Source of the DNA: Progne subis subis
Lineage: Eukaryota; Chordata; Aves; Passeriformes; Hirundinidae
Assembly (NCBI GenBank): GCA_022316685.1
Contig: JAKJHU010000661.1
Location: forward strand, 1 to 64,000
Direction of reading: 5' to 3'
DNA: 64,000 bases
How positions within the stretch are numbered: position 1 is the stretch's first letter; each line of letters begins with the position of its first letter. Below the pieces are notes generated by a model. That model saw nothing but the letters and a program-made list of their open reading frames with translations, had not been told where the DNA came from and made no database searches. Positions 1 through 10,763 of the stretch are shown piece after piece. The position numbers were made by a program, and so were the translations under genes.

Positions 1-807
1 CTAGCAGGAAGACCCAAAATTGTACAGTTGCAAACAGACTTGGAAGGGAAAGCTATTCAATCATTTAGAATTTATTTGTTATTCAAACAAGAAGCCACCA
101 GAGAGATTATCTGAAATGGGGAAGCAAAAATGCACAGTGTGGGCAGAACAAGCGCATTGTGAAACAAAATACTGGCAGCACCAGTGAGGACCACCACCAC
201 CCACATGCTGCTGACTGGCACTGCTAACAAAACACAAAGGAGCCTCCTGGATTTGTGTTCAGGGGTTCACCAGGACTGTCCCAATTTGGAGCTCTGCTGG
301 GACACAGCCACAGAAATGCTCGAGGTGGACATGGGGACAAATGGCAATGCAGGAATCTCACTTTACGCCAAAATCTCTGCTGCATGTGCCAAAATTTAGA
401 TCAACAGTGGATGACAGAGAAACTTTACAGAATGTGGAGAGGTATTTTTGGCCAAGTTAGGGGGTATTAATCCTTTCCTCTCAAACAGCATAATCAGTGA
501 GGAGGAGGAGGAAACACCTACTCCACTCCTGGTCCCCCTTGCCAGTGTCAGTCTGATTACAACACACAGTTCTCCAAAGAAAGCAAGTGAAGGGATTCCT
601 CTTTTAATTCCAAATAATAATGAAAATTATGGTTTTTTGATTTTAATTTTGTACAGCTGCAACTCAGAATGGATTTATTTTCTAAAACAGGAGGTTCGTT
701 TTAAAAGGGGATTATGAAAACAAGTCCTGGGTGTCTCCAAGCTACATAAAGACAGAGAGTACAGACTATAGTCCTGTCACTAAGGATAACACATCTGTAG
801 AAAATAC
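1..807 (-). other. SSBP2: SSBP2 intron downstream of exon 8 (partial)
   Basis: This is the 5' part of the intron that follows exon 8, read on the minus strand from the GTATTT donor at 807-802. The next SSBP2 exon, which would begin with Asn-Tyr-Gly-Gly, is not present, so the intron continues beyond the window. The reading frames in this stretch are short, overlap one another and have no family resemblance. I see no repeat family in it. Confidence 0.75.
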
Positions 808-878
808 CTGTGGTCCTAGTGGCACCATTCCCCTTGGAGGAGTCATCCTCTGAATTGGCCCACCCATGTTTGGATGAC
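808..878 (-). CDS. SSBP2: SSBP2 exon 8 (single-stranded DNA-binding protein 2)
   Basis: This 71-bp internal coding exon is flanked by an acceptor (TTTATTTGCAG, ending at 879) and a donor (CAG|GTATTT). It completes a glycine codon begun in the previous exon, then encodes 23 residues, [11 protein letters not shown] followed by [12 protein letters not shown], and ends in phase 0. This is the methionine/proline-rich part of SSBP2, downstream of the LUFS/LisH domain. SSBP2 is a nuclear co-factor that binds LDB1, protects it from degradation and supports LIM-homeodomain complexes. The MVPLGPQ ending fits SSBP2; SSBP3 has a different, longer ending here as I remember it. The residue after GGP is isoleucine (ATT), where I recall methionine in mammals, a conservative change. 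The exon lies 188 bp from exon 7. Very confident on the gene family, slightly less on the paralogue. Confidence 0.95.
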
Positions 879-1066
879 CTGCAAATAAAATATAAAATAC
901 ACTGTATTTATATATGCAATACACTACTTATTTAACTATGCAAGACACAAGCACCTTCTACAGCAAGTTTTAATGAATCATCTTTTCTAATTAACAGAAA
1001 AGCCTAAGGATGTGCAAAAAGATGCCAGTTTGTGAGGACAGCACTGTGAAGCGGTCGCACACTTAC
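879..1066 (-). other. SSBP2: SSBP2 intron 7 (188 bp)
   Basis: A very short intron with a strong GTAAGT donor at 1066-1061 and a TTTGCAG acceptor at the other end. It interrupts a glycine codon (phase 1). It is AT-rich and holds nothing else that I can see. Confidence 0.9.
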
Positions 1067-1133
1067 CCTGCTGCCGTGTGGGGTCCATCCCGCTGGGCAA
1101 AAGGGGTTGACTCCCTGGGACACCTCCAAGGGC
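1067..1133 (-). CDS. SSBP2: SSBP2 exon 7
   Basis: This 67-bp coding exon is bounded by a CCTTAG acceptor and a near-ideal GTAAGT donor. It starts in phase 0 and encodes 22 residues beginning [15 protein letters not shown] and ending MDPTRQQ, plus the first base of the glycine codon shared with exon 8. The Val-Pro-Gly-Ser-Gln and Leu-Pro-Ser-Gly-Met stretches match SSBP2 as I remember it. SSBP3 has PPGGVPGTQPLLPNSMDPTRQQ at this place, so the Ala-Leu and Ser-Gly choices argue for SSBP2. The segment is part of the disordered proline/glycine-rich tail. No frameshift or stop interrupts it. Confidence 0.95.
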
Positions 1134-1448
1134 CTAAGGCAGGGAAAACACAGTGTAAAACCACAGAATGCCTTGAAATTCACATTAAAGACACAGCACA
1201 TGCTTTTCATTTTTAATTCCTGGATGTTTCCTCTGAGTCAAAAGCTAATGTGCTTTTAAATCCCCACATTAATCTGCCCTCTGGGTTTACTGAATCAGGT
1301 TTAAAGGTCATTTTTACAGGATTTTACCTGTAGCTGGGTCAAGTCGAAAAACACTTTCATGAATGGATCTTTGTAGCTGATCCATAAGGTGCTATTTAGC
1401 ATTTCAAAGCACTATCACATTTTCACTAAAAACGTATCCTGAGCAAGC

Positions 1449-1545
1449 AGAATCTCAGAATAGCTTGGGTTGGAAGGGACCATAAAGCCCATCTCCTTCC
1501 AACCCCTCTGCCATGGGCAGGGAAGCCTTCCATAGTTCCAGGACC
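1449..1545 (-). mobile_element. CR1 LINE 3'-tail fragment
   Basis: On the plus strand this reads as the reverse complement of an avian CR1 3' end: a degenerate CAGAATCTCAGAATAG tail, then GGGTTGGAAGGGACC, then the CCAACCCCTCTGCCATGGGCAGGGAAGCC block. These are the usual landmarks of a CR1 terminus, so the element points to the minus strand. It is heavily 5'-truncated, and similarity fades near 1545. CR1 is the dominant bird retrotransposon, which supports the avian assignment. Confidence 0.85.
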
Positions 1546-1888
1546 AAACTACTACCTAATCAAAATTTGGGCCTCAAAGCTGCACCTCAATAGTTTATTG
1601 CTTCCACACCCTGTCCATTCATGCCATACCTTGGGTAATGTCAGTGCTGCTAAAACGGCAATTTGTGAACTTGGTGTAATGTGAATGTAGCAAGAGCTGC
1701 AATTCACTGGGATTATGTGATTATCTTCCACTCTGGACTGAAAATACCATAGTGTGCAGACCAAAACACTCCTGAAACCAAACCTGCAGGTTGGCAGCAC
1801 TTCCAGCCACCACATCCCACATGCCAGGATTCACTGAGCTCAGGCTCAGAGGGTGAAACACAAACACTTGGCTCAGAAGCTCAGATAC

Positions 1889-2134
1889 CTCTGGCTAAGA
1901 TAGTATTGAGAAGTACAAAACGCAGGAATGCACTGAGTGACAGTAGTAAAATGTTATCAAATATGAAGTGCAGTACTAATGGCACTGCACAGATGATCAC
2001 TTCATCAAGGTTAATTAAGTCTCCCATTGCCCTGGTGAGAAAGTAGCCCTGGTACAGGTAGTGTAACCTGATCCCAAACATCACCAGGTACATCAACACC
2101 TGGAGAAGTCTTGCCACCTCATACATCCAGCTCA
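1889..2134 (-). other. Orphan exon-shaped ORF, strongly hydrophobic
   Basis: This 246-bp open stretch on the minus strand is bounded by TTTCAG before it and GGTATCT after it, so it has exon-like AG and GT borders. The open frame starts with two bases of a split codon and ends with one base of another (phase 1 at both ends). It encodes about 81 residues. Two hydrophobic segments stand out, VLMYLVMFGIRL and later VPLVLHFIFDNILLLSL, joined by a loop with TRAMGDLINLDE. The pattern recalls, from memory only, the transmembrane segments before the pore in polycystin-1-like proteins. The acceptor's pyrimidine tract is weak. In the SSBP2 frame the segment would begin with TGA, so it is not a coding SSBP2 cassette. 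It may be a relic of another gene, a poison exon or a chance ORF. Confidence 0.25.
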
Positions 2135-2809
2135 CTGAAATTTAGATTTCATACCTTCTGGTGATACTATGTCAAAAGAAAGGACAAATTTATTGAAGCT
2201 GTGTCACACAAATATAAAAAATAGTCAGAAGTGAGGCTGGAGTATAGTGTGACAATAGAAAGGCAGTCCTGGAAGCCAAAGCTGAACCAAACTACCTATT
2301 CCTTTCCCAATATTGTAAATGATCTAGTTTTAATCTCAGAGCTCCACTGATGTTTTTCTGTCTGCTTGTCTTTAACTTTTCATCTGCTGACAACTCTTAC
2401 TCCTCCTCTATCTGCACTATGGAGAACTTGAAAATACAAATGCTCTCTACTTCCAGAACCTTCTTCTCACAGATGAGCCAAAAAAGTTCCCTGCTGACAA
2501 ATAGCAGCCCATTACTCATCCTTGTCTTGCTGGCACTGCACATCCTTCGATCGAGATGAGACAAAATAGGGATTTCAGTGCTTTTAGAAAGTCCTCGGAG
2601 TGTCTGTAGGAGCCACAGAGCATTTCATGAGACCTGTTTCTCACCAATAATCCCCATATTTATTGTGAAATAAATATAATTTGTATTATATTTATGTATT
2701 ATATTATATAAATAGATGGGCAGGGACTGGTGCATTTGACACAGACCTGAGTAACAGAGGGACAGAACCCTCACCCTGGGCCAGCAGAGCATCAGAGATC
2801 AAGCCATAC

Positions 2810-2869
2810 CTGGTTGGGTATTCTGAGAGGTGGCCTTGGACCGCCAGGGTACCGGGGGGACATGAAAGG
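2810..2869 (-). CDS. SSBP2: SSBP2 exon 6
   Basis: This 60-bp exon is exactly 20 codons, phase 0 at both ends, with acceptor TTCCTGCAG and donor CAG|GTATGG. It encodes [20 protein letters not shown]. The [14 protein letters not shown] core is shared by all SSBP2/3/4 paralogues. The LRIPNQ ending is the SSBP2 form, while SSBP3 has IRMGNQ as I remember it. The exon follows the GFFQ end of exon 5 directly. I found no sequence in the 12.4-kb intron 5 resembling the glutamine/histidine/asparagine-rich cassette that SSBP3 carries at this junction. The peptide lies in the flexible proline-rich region that begins after the LUFS domain. Confidence 0.96.
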
Positions 2870-5341
2870 CTGCAGGAAGAAAAAGAAACACTGCTGATTA
2901 ATCCCACTCATCCCGTAAATGCCACCCAGTGTCAGTGCCATGCTCGCACCCATCCAGCCTGAACACTCCCATGAAGAATTCTGGACATTGTTCCACAATG
3001 TTTAGCAGTGTTACATAAATTCAGAGATTCGCAGCCAACCCATCTATCAGGATAAATTATTTAACAATTTGTTTCAGCACTTGTAAGTGCAGAATATAAA
3101 AAACTTAATGCATTAATAGTGAAGAATTAACCATAATCAAACATCTGTACTTTCCACTGGAGAAGGGGCAAAGATGGGAACCTTAGAAAAGAAAACAGAA
3201 GTGTTCCTGGGAGACTTTAGAGGTAAGGAAGATCAAAATAATTCACAAATACTTTTCCTTCACTTTTGCATAATACACTAAAAAGCAACACAAAATTTAA
3301 CCTGTGGGGGCACAGATTCCCAGTTCATGACGCAAATATTTAGAATTTTGCTGGTTTCAGTCATCATATCAATTCAGTGCTGCATTTCTGCCATCCCTTC
3401 CTGCTCACGCACTGGATCTCCTCTCTCACACCTCAATTTATACCCAAATCTGGCACCCCATCCACACCTTGTGAGGTTCTGGCGGCTCTTGGCAACTCCT
3501 GATCTACCTCACAGCCCACAAACAAGGCCAGGCCCCCAGATAATCAAGTGGAACTGGTACTGGCAGCAAAAACATTTAACTTCTGTGCTCACTCCACTCC
3601 GAAGTGTGGCAATAGCCTAGAAATCTAAAAAGATGAGTGTCAAATCTACAGGGAAAAGGCACAAATGTCTGACTAAACAGAAGACGAAGAGGATGGCTTT
3701 GGCAAGCAGGAGTGCCTAGAGCTCCAGAAGAAAATGAAGTGATAAAAGTATGCTGTGACTGAGCACAGGGACAAAAGACTGAGCTAGACTAGCAATAGCT
3801 AGCAGAGAAACTGCAATTATTTTACCAATAACTACTACTGAAATTTTTCCTGTGATCTTGCATCAATAAATTAATGAAACCTTTCACATCCTGGAATCAG
3901 ATGAAAGCTGAAATAATGTAACCTACATAAACATGCACTCAAAGCAGTGCTAGAAAGCAATTTAAAGTACAGAGGGTTTACAAACTGGAGAAATAAGTTC
4001 AATAATAATTGTGAATAGATTAATAAAAAGATACTTGAAATTATGTGCTGTAGAAGAGGGAGGCTCCCTTGTGCTCTATGATGGTGAGAAACTCTGATAA
4101 GAGAAAGGGCTGTGCATGGGGCAAGGCCCTTGTGAAACAGCAGAAGTGTCACGAAATTAGAATTTCAACCATTTCCACAAAGGTCAACTGGTGTGCAGCC
4201 AATCCAGTGAAGACCCTGTGTTTGACTTGTTTCCTCCAGTGAATGAAACTCAACTGATTACAGCTGTGCAACTCAAAAAAGGGAAATCTCAAGTGTCTCT
4301 CAATTCAGCCATGTTTTAAGAGCAGAACCAGCCTACTAATATTATGTAATAATAATTTAAAATTAAAAAATCTGCTCCTTCTAAGCTTACAAGGCTTAAA
4401 TACTGTAAATATTCATGTATTCCCCTTACGTGTAGATGGAACCTCAGTCAGTGACAAGTAGACTGCAAGTAGTTCCTATGGTTTGGTTTACCACAAAAAA
4501 TTTACCATTACAAACTTTAATATTCTCGTTTTTCTGTCAGTGACTGAACTTCTCCCTCTCCATTATCAATATATTGCTTGTCCACAAAAATGTTCCACCA
4601 AGATATTGCAAGACAACAAAGAAATTATGTCCAACATTTTAATGAAAATATATAAAATACTCTCAGCTCTTCATGACAGTGGAGTAGTTTTGAAGTCCCC
4701 ATACACATTATTGAGCACCAGATTTTGGAAGACACAAACTCAAGCAGAAGAAACTTTATGCCACATGTTTATTCACCACTTCCCTTGTAATTTCCAGAAC
4801 ACCTGACATTTAGTCTCTGAACTAGTTTCACTTCAATTTTCTACTCTTTTTTTTATTAGGACTTGCTGGAATGTCCATTAGGGAGGAACCACTGTGGACT
4901 CCCATTTCTTACAGCAGGCATCCCTCTCTCCTTGATTTCCCTGCAACTTCTTCCTCCTCTTTTCTTGCAGCACAAACAGCCCTGCACTTACTGGGCTCAG
5001 AATACTAGCACTAAATTAAAACCAGTGCCCACAGACCTTCAACAGGTTATTCAGATCTTGTTTCTGAAGGTGAAAATAAAATGTTTGCATGCTGAACACT
5101 TGGACATTTCTGCCTGTTGCTTCAACCTTGTGTAAGTCAAAATTCAGCATTTTAAATGCAGCTTAAATGGATGCCCTCTCTAAATTCTCAGGAAGACAGA
5201 CTCCATATTTGTCTTGGGGTTAAGCTGGAAAAATACTCAATAATGCAGGAGGCATCTTTAGATGTGGGGTATGAAGAAGACCAGAGGGGCTAAAATTGAC
5301 TTCCCGAATGAAGTTTAAGAACTGGCAGACACGGTAAGGCG
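2870..5341 (-). other. SSBP2: Intron 5, exon-6-proximal part
   Basis: AT-rich unique-looking sequence. I see no exon, no intact mobile element and no structured RNA. The longest open frames (107 codons at 4483-4806 plus, 97 codons at 3327-3620 plus) have no recognisable motif and look like chance. Confidence 0.6.
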
Positions 5342-5890
5342 TTAGGAGAAACAGAAAAAACCCCACTACAAAACAAACAAACAAACAAAACCCTCCCAAC
5401 AATATCAACAAACGAGCCAAAACCAAACATACCAAAACCAAACCAACCAAATCAAAGGACATGTAAAAGACCCAACACAATTTAAAAAAATACCCACACA
5501 AATGAAACCAAACCTCCTCCAGAGTCCCTCAAAACTAAAACCAAACACAAGACAAAACCAAACAAGCAACTACAAAAAAAGGGGGAAAACTCCAAACCCA
5601 AAACAAATCCCAACCAAACCCAACCAACCAACCCCCCCAAAACAAACAGACAACCCCCCCAAAAACAGACAACCCCCCAAAAACCCCAACAAAAAACCCC
5701 AACAAAAAAACCCATCTAACCAAAACCCCGCCCCAAAAAACCTAACAAAACAAACAAACCAACCAAACAAGTAAAAACCCACAACACATGCACAAAAAAA
5801 CCCCCAAACAAACAAAACAAAACAAAACCCAACAAAAAACCCCCACAAACAAACAAACAAAATAAAAACCCACAAAAAAATCACACCCAA
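5342..5890. repeat. A/C-rich low-complexity tract (about 550 bp)
   Basis: The plus strand is almost entirely A and C, built from drifting AAAC, AAAACC and AACCAACC units with runs of C. The C runs are clustered: seven at 5632-5638, seven at 5654-5660, six at 5673-5678, then four-base runs at 5684 and 5697, with more near 5726. The minus strand, which is the transcribed SSBP2 sense, is therefore G/T-rich with several G runs of four or more. The many long frames here (Lys/Asn/Pro on plus, Phe/Gly/Trp on minus) are composition artefacts. The tract probably grew from a simple AAAC repeat. Confidence 0.9.
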
Positions 5891-8800
5891 AAATGAGTAA
5901 AACAAAATGACAGGCAAGCAAGACAGATCTAAGCCACTGCTGAAATGGAGACGCCACCAACATCTGTTGACAGCAATATATTGTAATTCCTACCCACAGG
6001 AAGAAGAAATTCACTAATTTGGCATCACAAAAAGTATTCTGAAGGCTGCAGCTGAGGGCAAAGGAAGAAGAGCCTTCTACTAAACTGGGTGAAAAAGAAG
6101 CCAGAAAAGAAAAACCTTTCGTGTAGTCATTACAGAATATTTGCATTTACTAACTTACAGTGAAGGTTAAAAAACAAAAACCAAAAAACAAAAAACAAAC
6201 AAACAAACAAAAGCCCAAAAACCTAAAAGAAGGAAAATATTAGAATACTAAAATGATAGATGACATAAAATAAAATCAAAATGTGAAATGTTAAATTTAA
6301 TAAGCTTCCTGCTCTTACAGCAACATCTTGTGTTGAATTGTAAAAACTGCTTTAAAGAAAGGCAAGTTCAGGAACTTGAATGATGGTGCCAGAAGTTGTA
6401 GCTCTTTTTTGTTATCTCTCTGCTCAAGAATAATCCAGCTGTGTACAGGGAGAGCAAAGGGTATCTCATAACCTGTGTATTTATTGCAGGTGTGTGAGGT
6501 GTGTGCTGTGCAACATCAAAATCTAGTAAAATCCTGTTTTTCTTAGTTCTCAACACAATAGAAAATAAGTTTCTCAGAGGGAAAGTCTCTGAGAGCAATT
6601 CTGAAGCACAACGGCTTCACTGCCCATATTCTGGCGCCAGAAAACATGATTTTACAGAAAGCATACACTAGGTAGCTGATGCCATAAAGGCACAGGACTG
6701 GTTTCTCTACCATTCATGCAGTTCTTACTCTCTTTTTCATTTGTTCAGGAGGCTCTAAAATATTATGTGGATTAGTTTTCACTTCCACCTAATAGTGGTG
6801 AAATGAGGAAATCAGAGGGTGGTGTTCTACTAAGGATGACATACTTCAATAATTCTATTGGTTCTTTAATTTTTTTCCCTTCCGAAAGCTGGGAGTGTAA
6901 TTTACTTCCTTCCACATACACGTTTCCTGCACTGACATTTTTATCCTGTTTTCCCTCGTATCTTTACATTTATCAATCACATTTTGTCTCATATAAATTT
7001 GCAAAATTTACAATAATCCACAGCCTAGAGAAGCAATCCTGGATATTTCAATTCCTATTGAGACTTAATTGACCGTAAATATATTGACCACAAATTAAAA
7101 AGCACATGGTGAGACACAGCTTCACACTTGGTGCAGAGAAGGACCAAAATGGCAATAATTGATTTTTGTAACTCAGCCACCTACAGCACAAACATAAACA
7201 CCACTTATCCTAGAAGCTGAAAATGAAACCACAGACCTTATTTGTACACACTACAAGTGATCTTAAATTAATTGTGCTGCTACTTCAGATGCAAGTACTG
7301 AAGAACAGTTCAAGCTGCAAGAGACAAGGTCACATTTCCCCTGGTAATTCTGAAAATGACCTAATCTTTCCTTCTATCCATTTAAAAGTTCTAAATGATC
7401 ACAAGCGAAACAAACCAAAAATTTTTTTTCTCCTCTCTGCTTAAAAATCAGTTGCCAAGTTACATATTCTGTGCAAAATGCAATTCATCTTCAGCTTTTT
7501 TGTTGTCGAACTCTACTCCGGGCTAAAAGATTTGGCATCACTTACTGTTACAATTACTAGTATTAGTATCCAAAAGATAAAAAATAAGACTGCTGGCCAT
7601 TTTAATTTCATTTTCCTATAAGAGTAAATAATATTTTAATATATCTCTTTAAGATTCCTGTGTTTAAGGAAATGCTCTATAGAGGTGTTTTACACTTACA
7701 TTTCCCATTACCAAACCAAAAAGGGTTTGTCCTCCTAGGAGGATCACGAGGAACCATCATGTTCATAAGGACCACATGTCATAAAACATGTGAATTTAAT
7801 TTATCCAAGTTACCCTAAAATTCATTTTTCATTTCATTGCTTTTCACTTTTTAGTTTCCTCTGTGATTTTTTTTTGGTGGCACCTCCTTCAGCAATAACA
7901 AATCACCCAAGTTTCAGGACACTCTTCATCAACGTATTTTAGTTTTAACCAGGACTAAACCCAAAATGGTTTTTTGTTAAAATATTTCAGAGTAAATTTG
8001 TTGTACACTGCACATCTTGCACTTTACCAGCTGATTTTATCTATGTTATTTTACATAAACATTTTTTAGATTTCTCTCTACATCGGCCTTTCCTGATGAC
8101 CAAACCCATGAGCAAGTTCTCTGTGCTTCAGAAAAAGATCCTTAAAAAATAATTCCTGCATCTATGGTTTTCTAAGAGCAGACTGACAACTTATAAATAG
8201 CAACAGTAACAGGTCTGATTTAATCCAGAATACAGAGCAATTTTTTTTTTTCCTAAATTGAAGAGCTCCTTCTACATCCAGAATTCCAGGTTACAGTAAT
8301 ACAAGCTTTTTAAATGTATTAAATGTTTTATCCCTGTCCCAAGGAACACCAAATGGAAGGACGCTGCAATACACATCCACACCTTATCTGGTGTAGAAAA
8401 TGAAGAAACATTTCTGTACTTAAAAGAAAGAAGGAAAGAAACAAAAACAACCAGAAAAGCCCCAAACAAAACATTTGGTCCCCAGCTAAATATTTGTATG
8501 AGATGCTGAAAGCCAGGTCTGCTTTTAGATGATCTCTAAGAATTGCATTGTTATTACATCTGTGTCACTTTCTGGGGAACATCATCATCTGAAGCTCAAG
8601 GTTTCATAACTGGGAGTGAAAGTTGCTAAGTTCTGCACAAGATATTTAAACAAATTTTTGAACGACATTCAAGTTTTATAAGAAGTATTATTTATATGAA
8701 CTTTAAACCAGGCAAACAGGTTTTATAATAATTTTATTAAATGCAAATAGAAGGGAAAACCGAGTATTTCAAACATGACAAGCCAAAACATTTAAGCTGT

Positions 8801-10391
8801 ATCACCCTAAAGCCCCTAAAAAATAAAAATCCCTGCATATTTAGAATTTAGACATCATCCAGATAGACAACTGAAAGCATTTTCCCCAGACTGATAAACC
8901 TGATTATGATACATGGCTGATTCTTTGGAACAGCTGATTAACTCTTCAGGCTGAGCCATTTTAATTTGTTCCAACAATTATGTGCAGTGAAAGCATTGTC
9001 ACAATTGCAGGGTAGGATTATTGAGGCCAGCAGATCCTGGGTAACTTTACTTTTTAGAAGTTGACTTTATTGCTGGTATTTAGGGAAAGGAACCCAAACA
9101 GGAGAAAAACACAAACTACTTATAGATCTTTCTGGATGATAATATTCTCTCACATAGTGCAACAAGTCAAGTAATTTTTAAAAACAGAATATTTAAAAAT
9201 GTAGAGTGATACTGCTGAGGACAAAAATGCACACATGCCAATTCTACAAAGAATGAGACCTATAATTTTATGAATTTGAGTATTCCCGGACTGCTCTACT
9301 GGGGTGGGTGCATTGAAAAACCATGGAGATTCCCAAAATACAATAAAGTTCTTCCTACCAACATGAATCATATAAACACAAGAGGGGAAAAAATCCCCTT
9401 TAAAATCTTATTTTCAAAGTTTCTCAAGGCTAACAAAGCTGCTACCTTTTCTCACAAGCTGCATGCACAGCTCTGGTGACACTTCATTTTTCCATCATCA
9501 TGTTTTCACAATCCAGGTGGTTCTCAAGCTTCTGACACTTCCTCATATCTGCCTTGCTCAGATTTTTTTAACTTTTCACTCCTTCATCTGCAATTGCCCC
9601 ATGTGCTGCACTGGAACTGAGGCTGGGTGTGAAGATGTGTCAAATCCAGCTAATTTTGCTGTTCTGTTACAGTTTGCAACTATCTCAGATTTTTTAACTC
9701 AGAAAACTTACCGCTGCAAAAATGGGGAACACAGGAGGAGGGTGATGGATCCTGGGACAGATTATGAGATGTGGCTGCTGGAAGGGGGGAGATAAAATAT
9801 GGAGAAAACTCTGGAAAACCAAGAAACTGAGAGCATTAAGGGGCGAGCTGAGAGAGCTCGAAGGGGTTTATAAAGAAACAAAATGTTTTTAGACTGACAG
9901 AGATACAGGTGCGGGTTCTGCACAAACCAGGATGAGCCACAGCACATCCTCAGACTCCAGCTGTGCCATTCCACAGCTGGGACTGGGATTCCTCATTCCC
10001 TGCACAAATAAAAACCCCCAGTGGACAATTCACTCCAAAATGGCTTTAAAGAGGTGCTGGGGGGTTCCTCCCTCCTCATCTTCCTTCCTTTAACTGCTTT
10101 AATCAAATGTTGCATTTATTGGGTCTCAAATACAAACTCTTATTTTTTAACAATGTGTCATGCCATGACTTTACTGTAAATATGGTCAATATTAACTATG
10201 AACTGAAATAGTACATTACAGAGATATTTTACAACCTTACACTGCACCTTACATTTTCTTTTCATGTGTAAGTAGTTCACCATTCCTGCTTCAAAATGCA
10301 GGAGTTGCAGGTTACTAATTTTTAATTTGCTGACTTTGATAATTCTCACCTAAATGATAAACTTTGATTTATACTTATTTACATATGGTAG
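5891..10391 (-). other. SSBP2: Intron 5, central part
   Basis: Apart from a small A/C-rich patch at 6169-6230, this stretch is AT-rich and unique-looking. I see no exon, no RNA gene and no clear mobile element in it. Short T or A runs occur, for example near 7871 and 8242. Confidence 0.55.
6169..6230. repeat. AAAC-type low-complexity patch
   Basis: The plus strand has A runs broken by single C or CC, including three consecutive CAAA units near 6200. It resembles a short version of the tract at 5342-5890. Confidence 0.8.
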
Positions 10392-10437
10392 ATATACATT
10401 TGTTATATATTAATATATAACCAATAGAAATGTATAT
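10392..10437. repeat. Extended AT-rich quasi-palindrome
   Basis: A perfect 20-bp palindrome, GTTATATATTAATATATAAC, occupies 10402-10421. It is enclosed by 10-bp arms, ATATACATTT at 10392-10401 and AAATGTATAT at 10428-10437. Only a 6-nt bulge at 10422-10427 breaks the symmetry, so nearly the whole 46 bp can fold into one stem. It lies 18 bp from the hairpin at 10456. Confidence 0.9.
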
Positions 10438-10455
10438 ACATATATATCCCCCCCC

Positions 10456-10499
10456 GCATTACTATTTGAGATATATATTTATATCTCAAATAGTAATGC
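10456..10499. repeat. Perfect 20-bp hairpin with 4-nt loop
   Basis: The left arm GCATTACTATTTGAGATATA (10456-10475) is the exact reverse complement of 10480-10499, with the loop TATT between them. It sits directly after a run of eight C. Nothing around it looks like a transposon end. Perfect arms of this length point to recent formation, for example by template switching during replication, or to selection for the structure. It is too short for a typical pre-microRNA. Confidence 0.95.
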
Positions 10500-10647
10500 T
10501 AGGCAGGAAAATAAATTCCTTTTTGCTTATGTGCCTTACTGTAATAATGCTCTCCTGAAGCAATAGGTCAGCTCTACTATAGCAAACAAGGCTAAAAATA
10601 ATACTTGAGGATAATATAGATTGAACAAGAACGAGCATAAGCAGCTG

Positions 10648-10661
10648 CCACTAGATGGCAA
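10648..10661 (+). promoter_or_regulatory. CTCF-like core motif
   Basis: CCACTAGATGGCAA agrees with the CTCF core CCASYAGRKGGCRS at all but the last position. It is flanked by GCAGCTG on the left and AGCAGG on the right. CTCF sites act as insulators and loop anchors. The match is by eye, and occupancy cannot be told from sequence. Confidence 0.4.
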
Positions 10662-10727
10662 AGCAGGCTCACATTATTTTGTAGGGCTGGGTTTGGGCTG
10701 CTTGTTTTTTTTTTTTTCCTTCCCCTT

Positions 10728-10735
10728 TATATAAG
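10728..10735 (+). promoter_or_regulatory. TATA-box-like element
   Basis: TATATAAG is followed by AGG and preceded by a T/C-rich tract (10703-10727). A start site about 25-30 bp downstream would fall near 10755-10762, just before the ATG of the short ORF at 10764. AT-rich introns contain many such matches by chance, so only the combination with the neighbouring features makes it notable. Confidence 0.25.
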
Positions 10736-10763
10736 AGGAATATGTAACATTCGTATTTCAAAC

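Larger units (their letters stand above)
1134..2809 (-). other. SSBP2: SSBP2 intron 6 (1,676 bp)
   Basis: This intron runs from the GTATGG donor at 2809-2804 to the CCTTAG acceptor. It is in phase 0. It contains a CR1 tail fragment at 1449-1545 and an exon-shaped hydrophobic ORF at 1889-2134, each listed separately. An AT-rich stretch of about 65 bp lies at 2655-2716. The rest shows no recognisable feature. Confidence 0.85.

Noticed and set aside
2792..2998. 68-codon minus frame containing [10 protein letters not shown]
   Set aside because: It reads through the intron into exon 6. Only 2810-2869 is coding.
5482..6146. Several overlapping frames of 62 to 134 codons, rich in Phe/Gly/Trp or Lys/Asn/Pro
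   Set aside because: They are produced by the A/C-only composition of the tract. There is no Met context, motif or splice logic.
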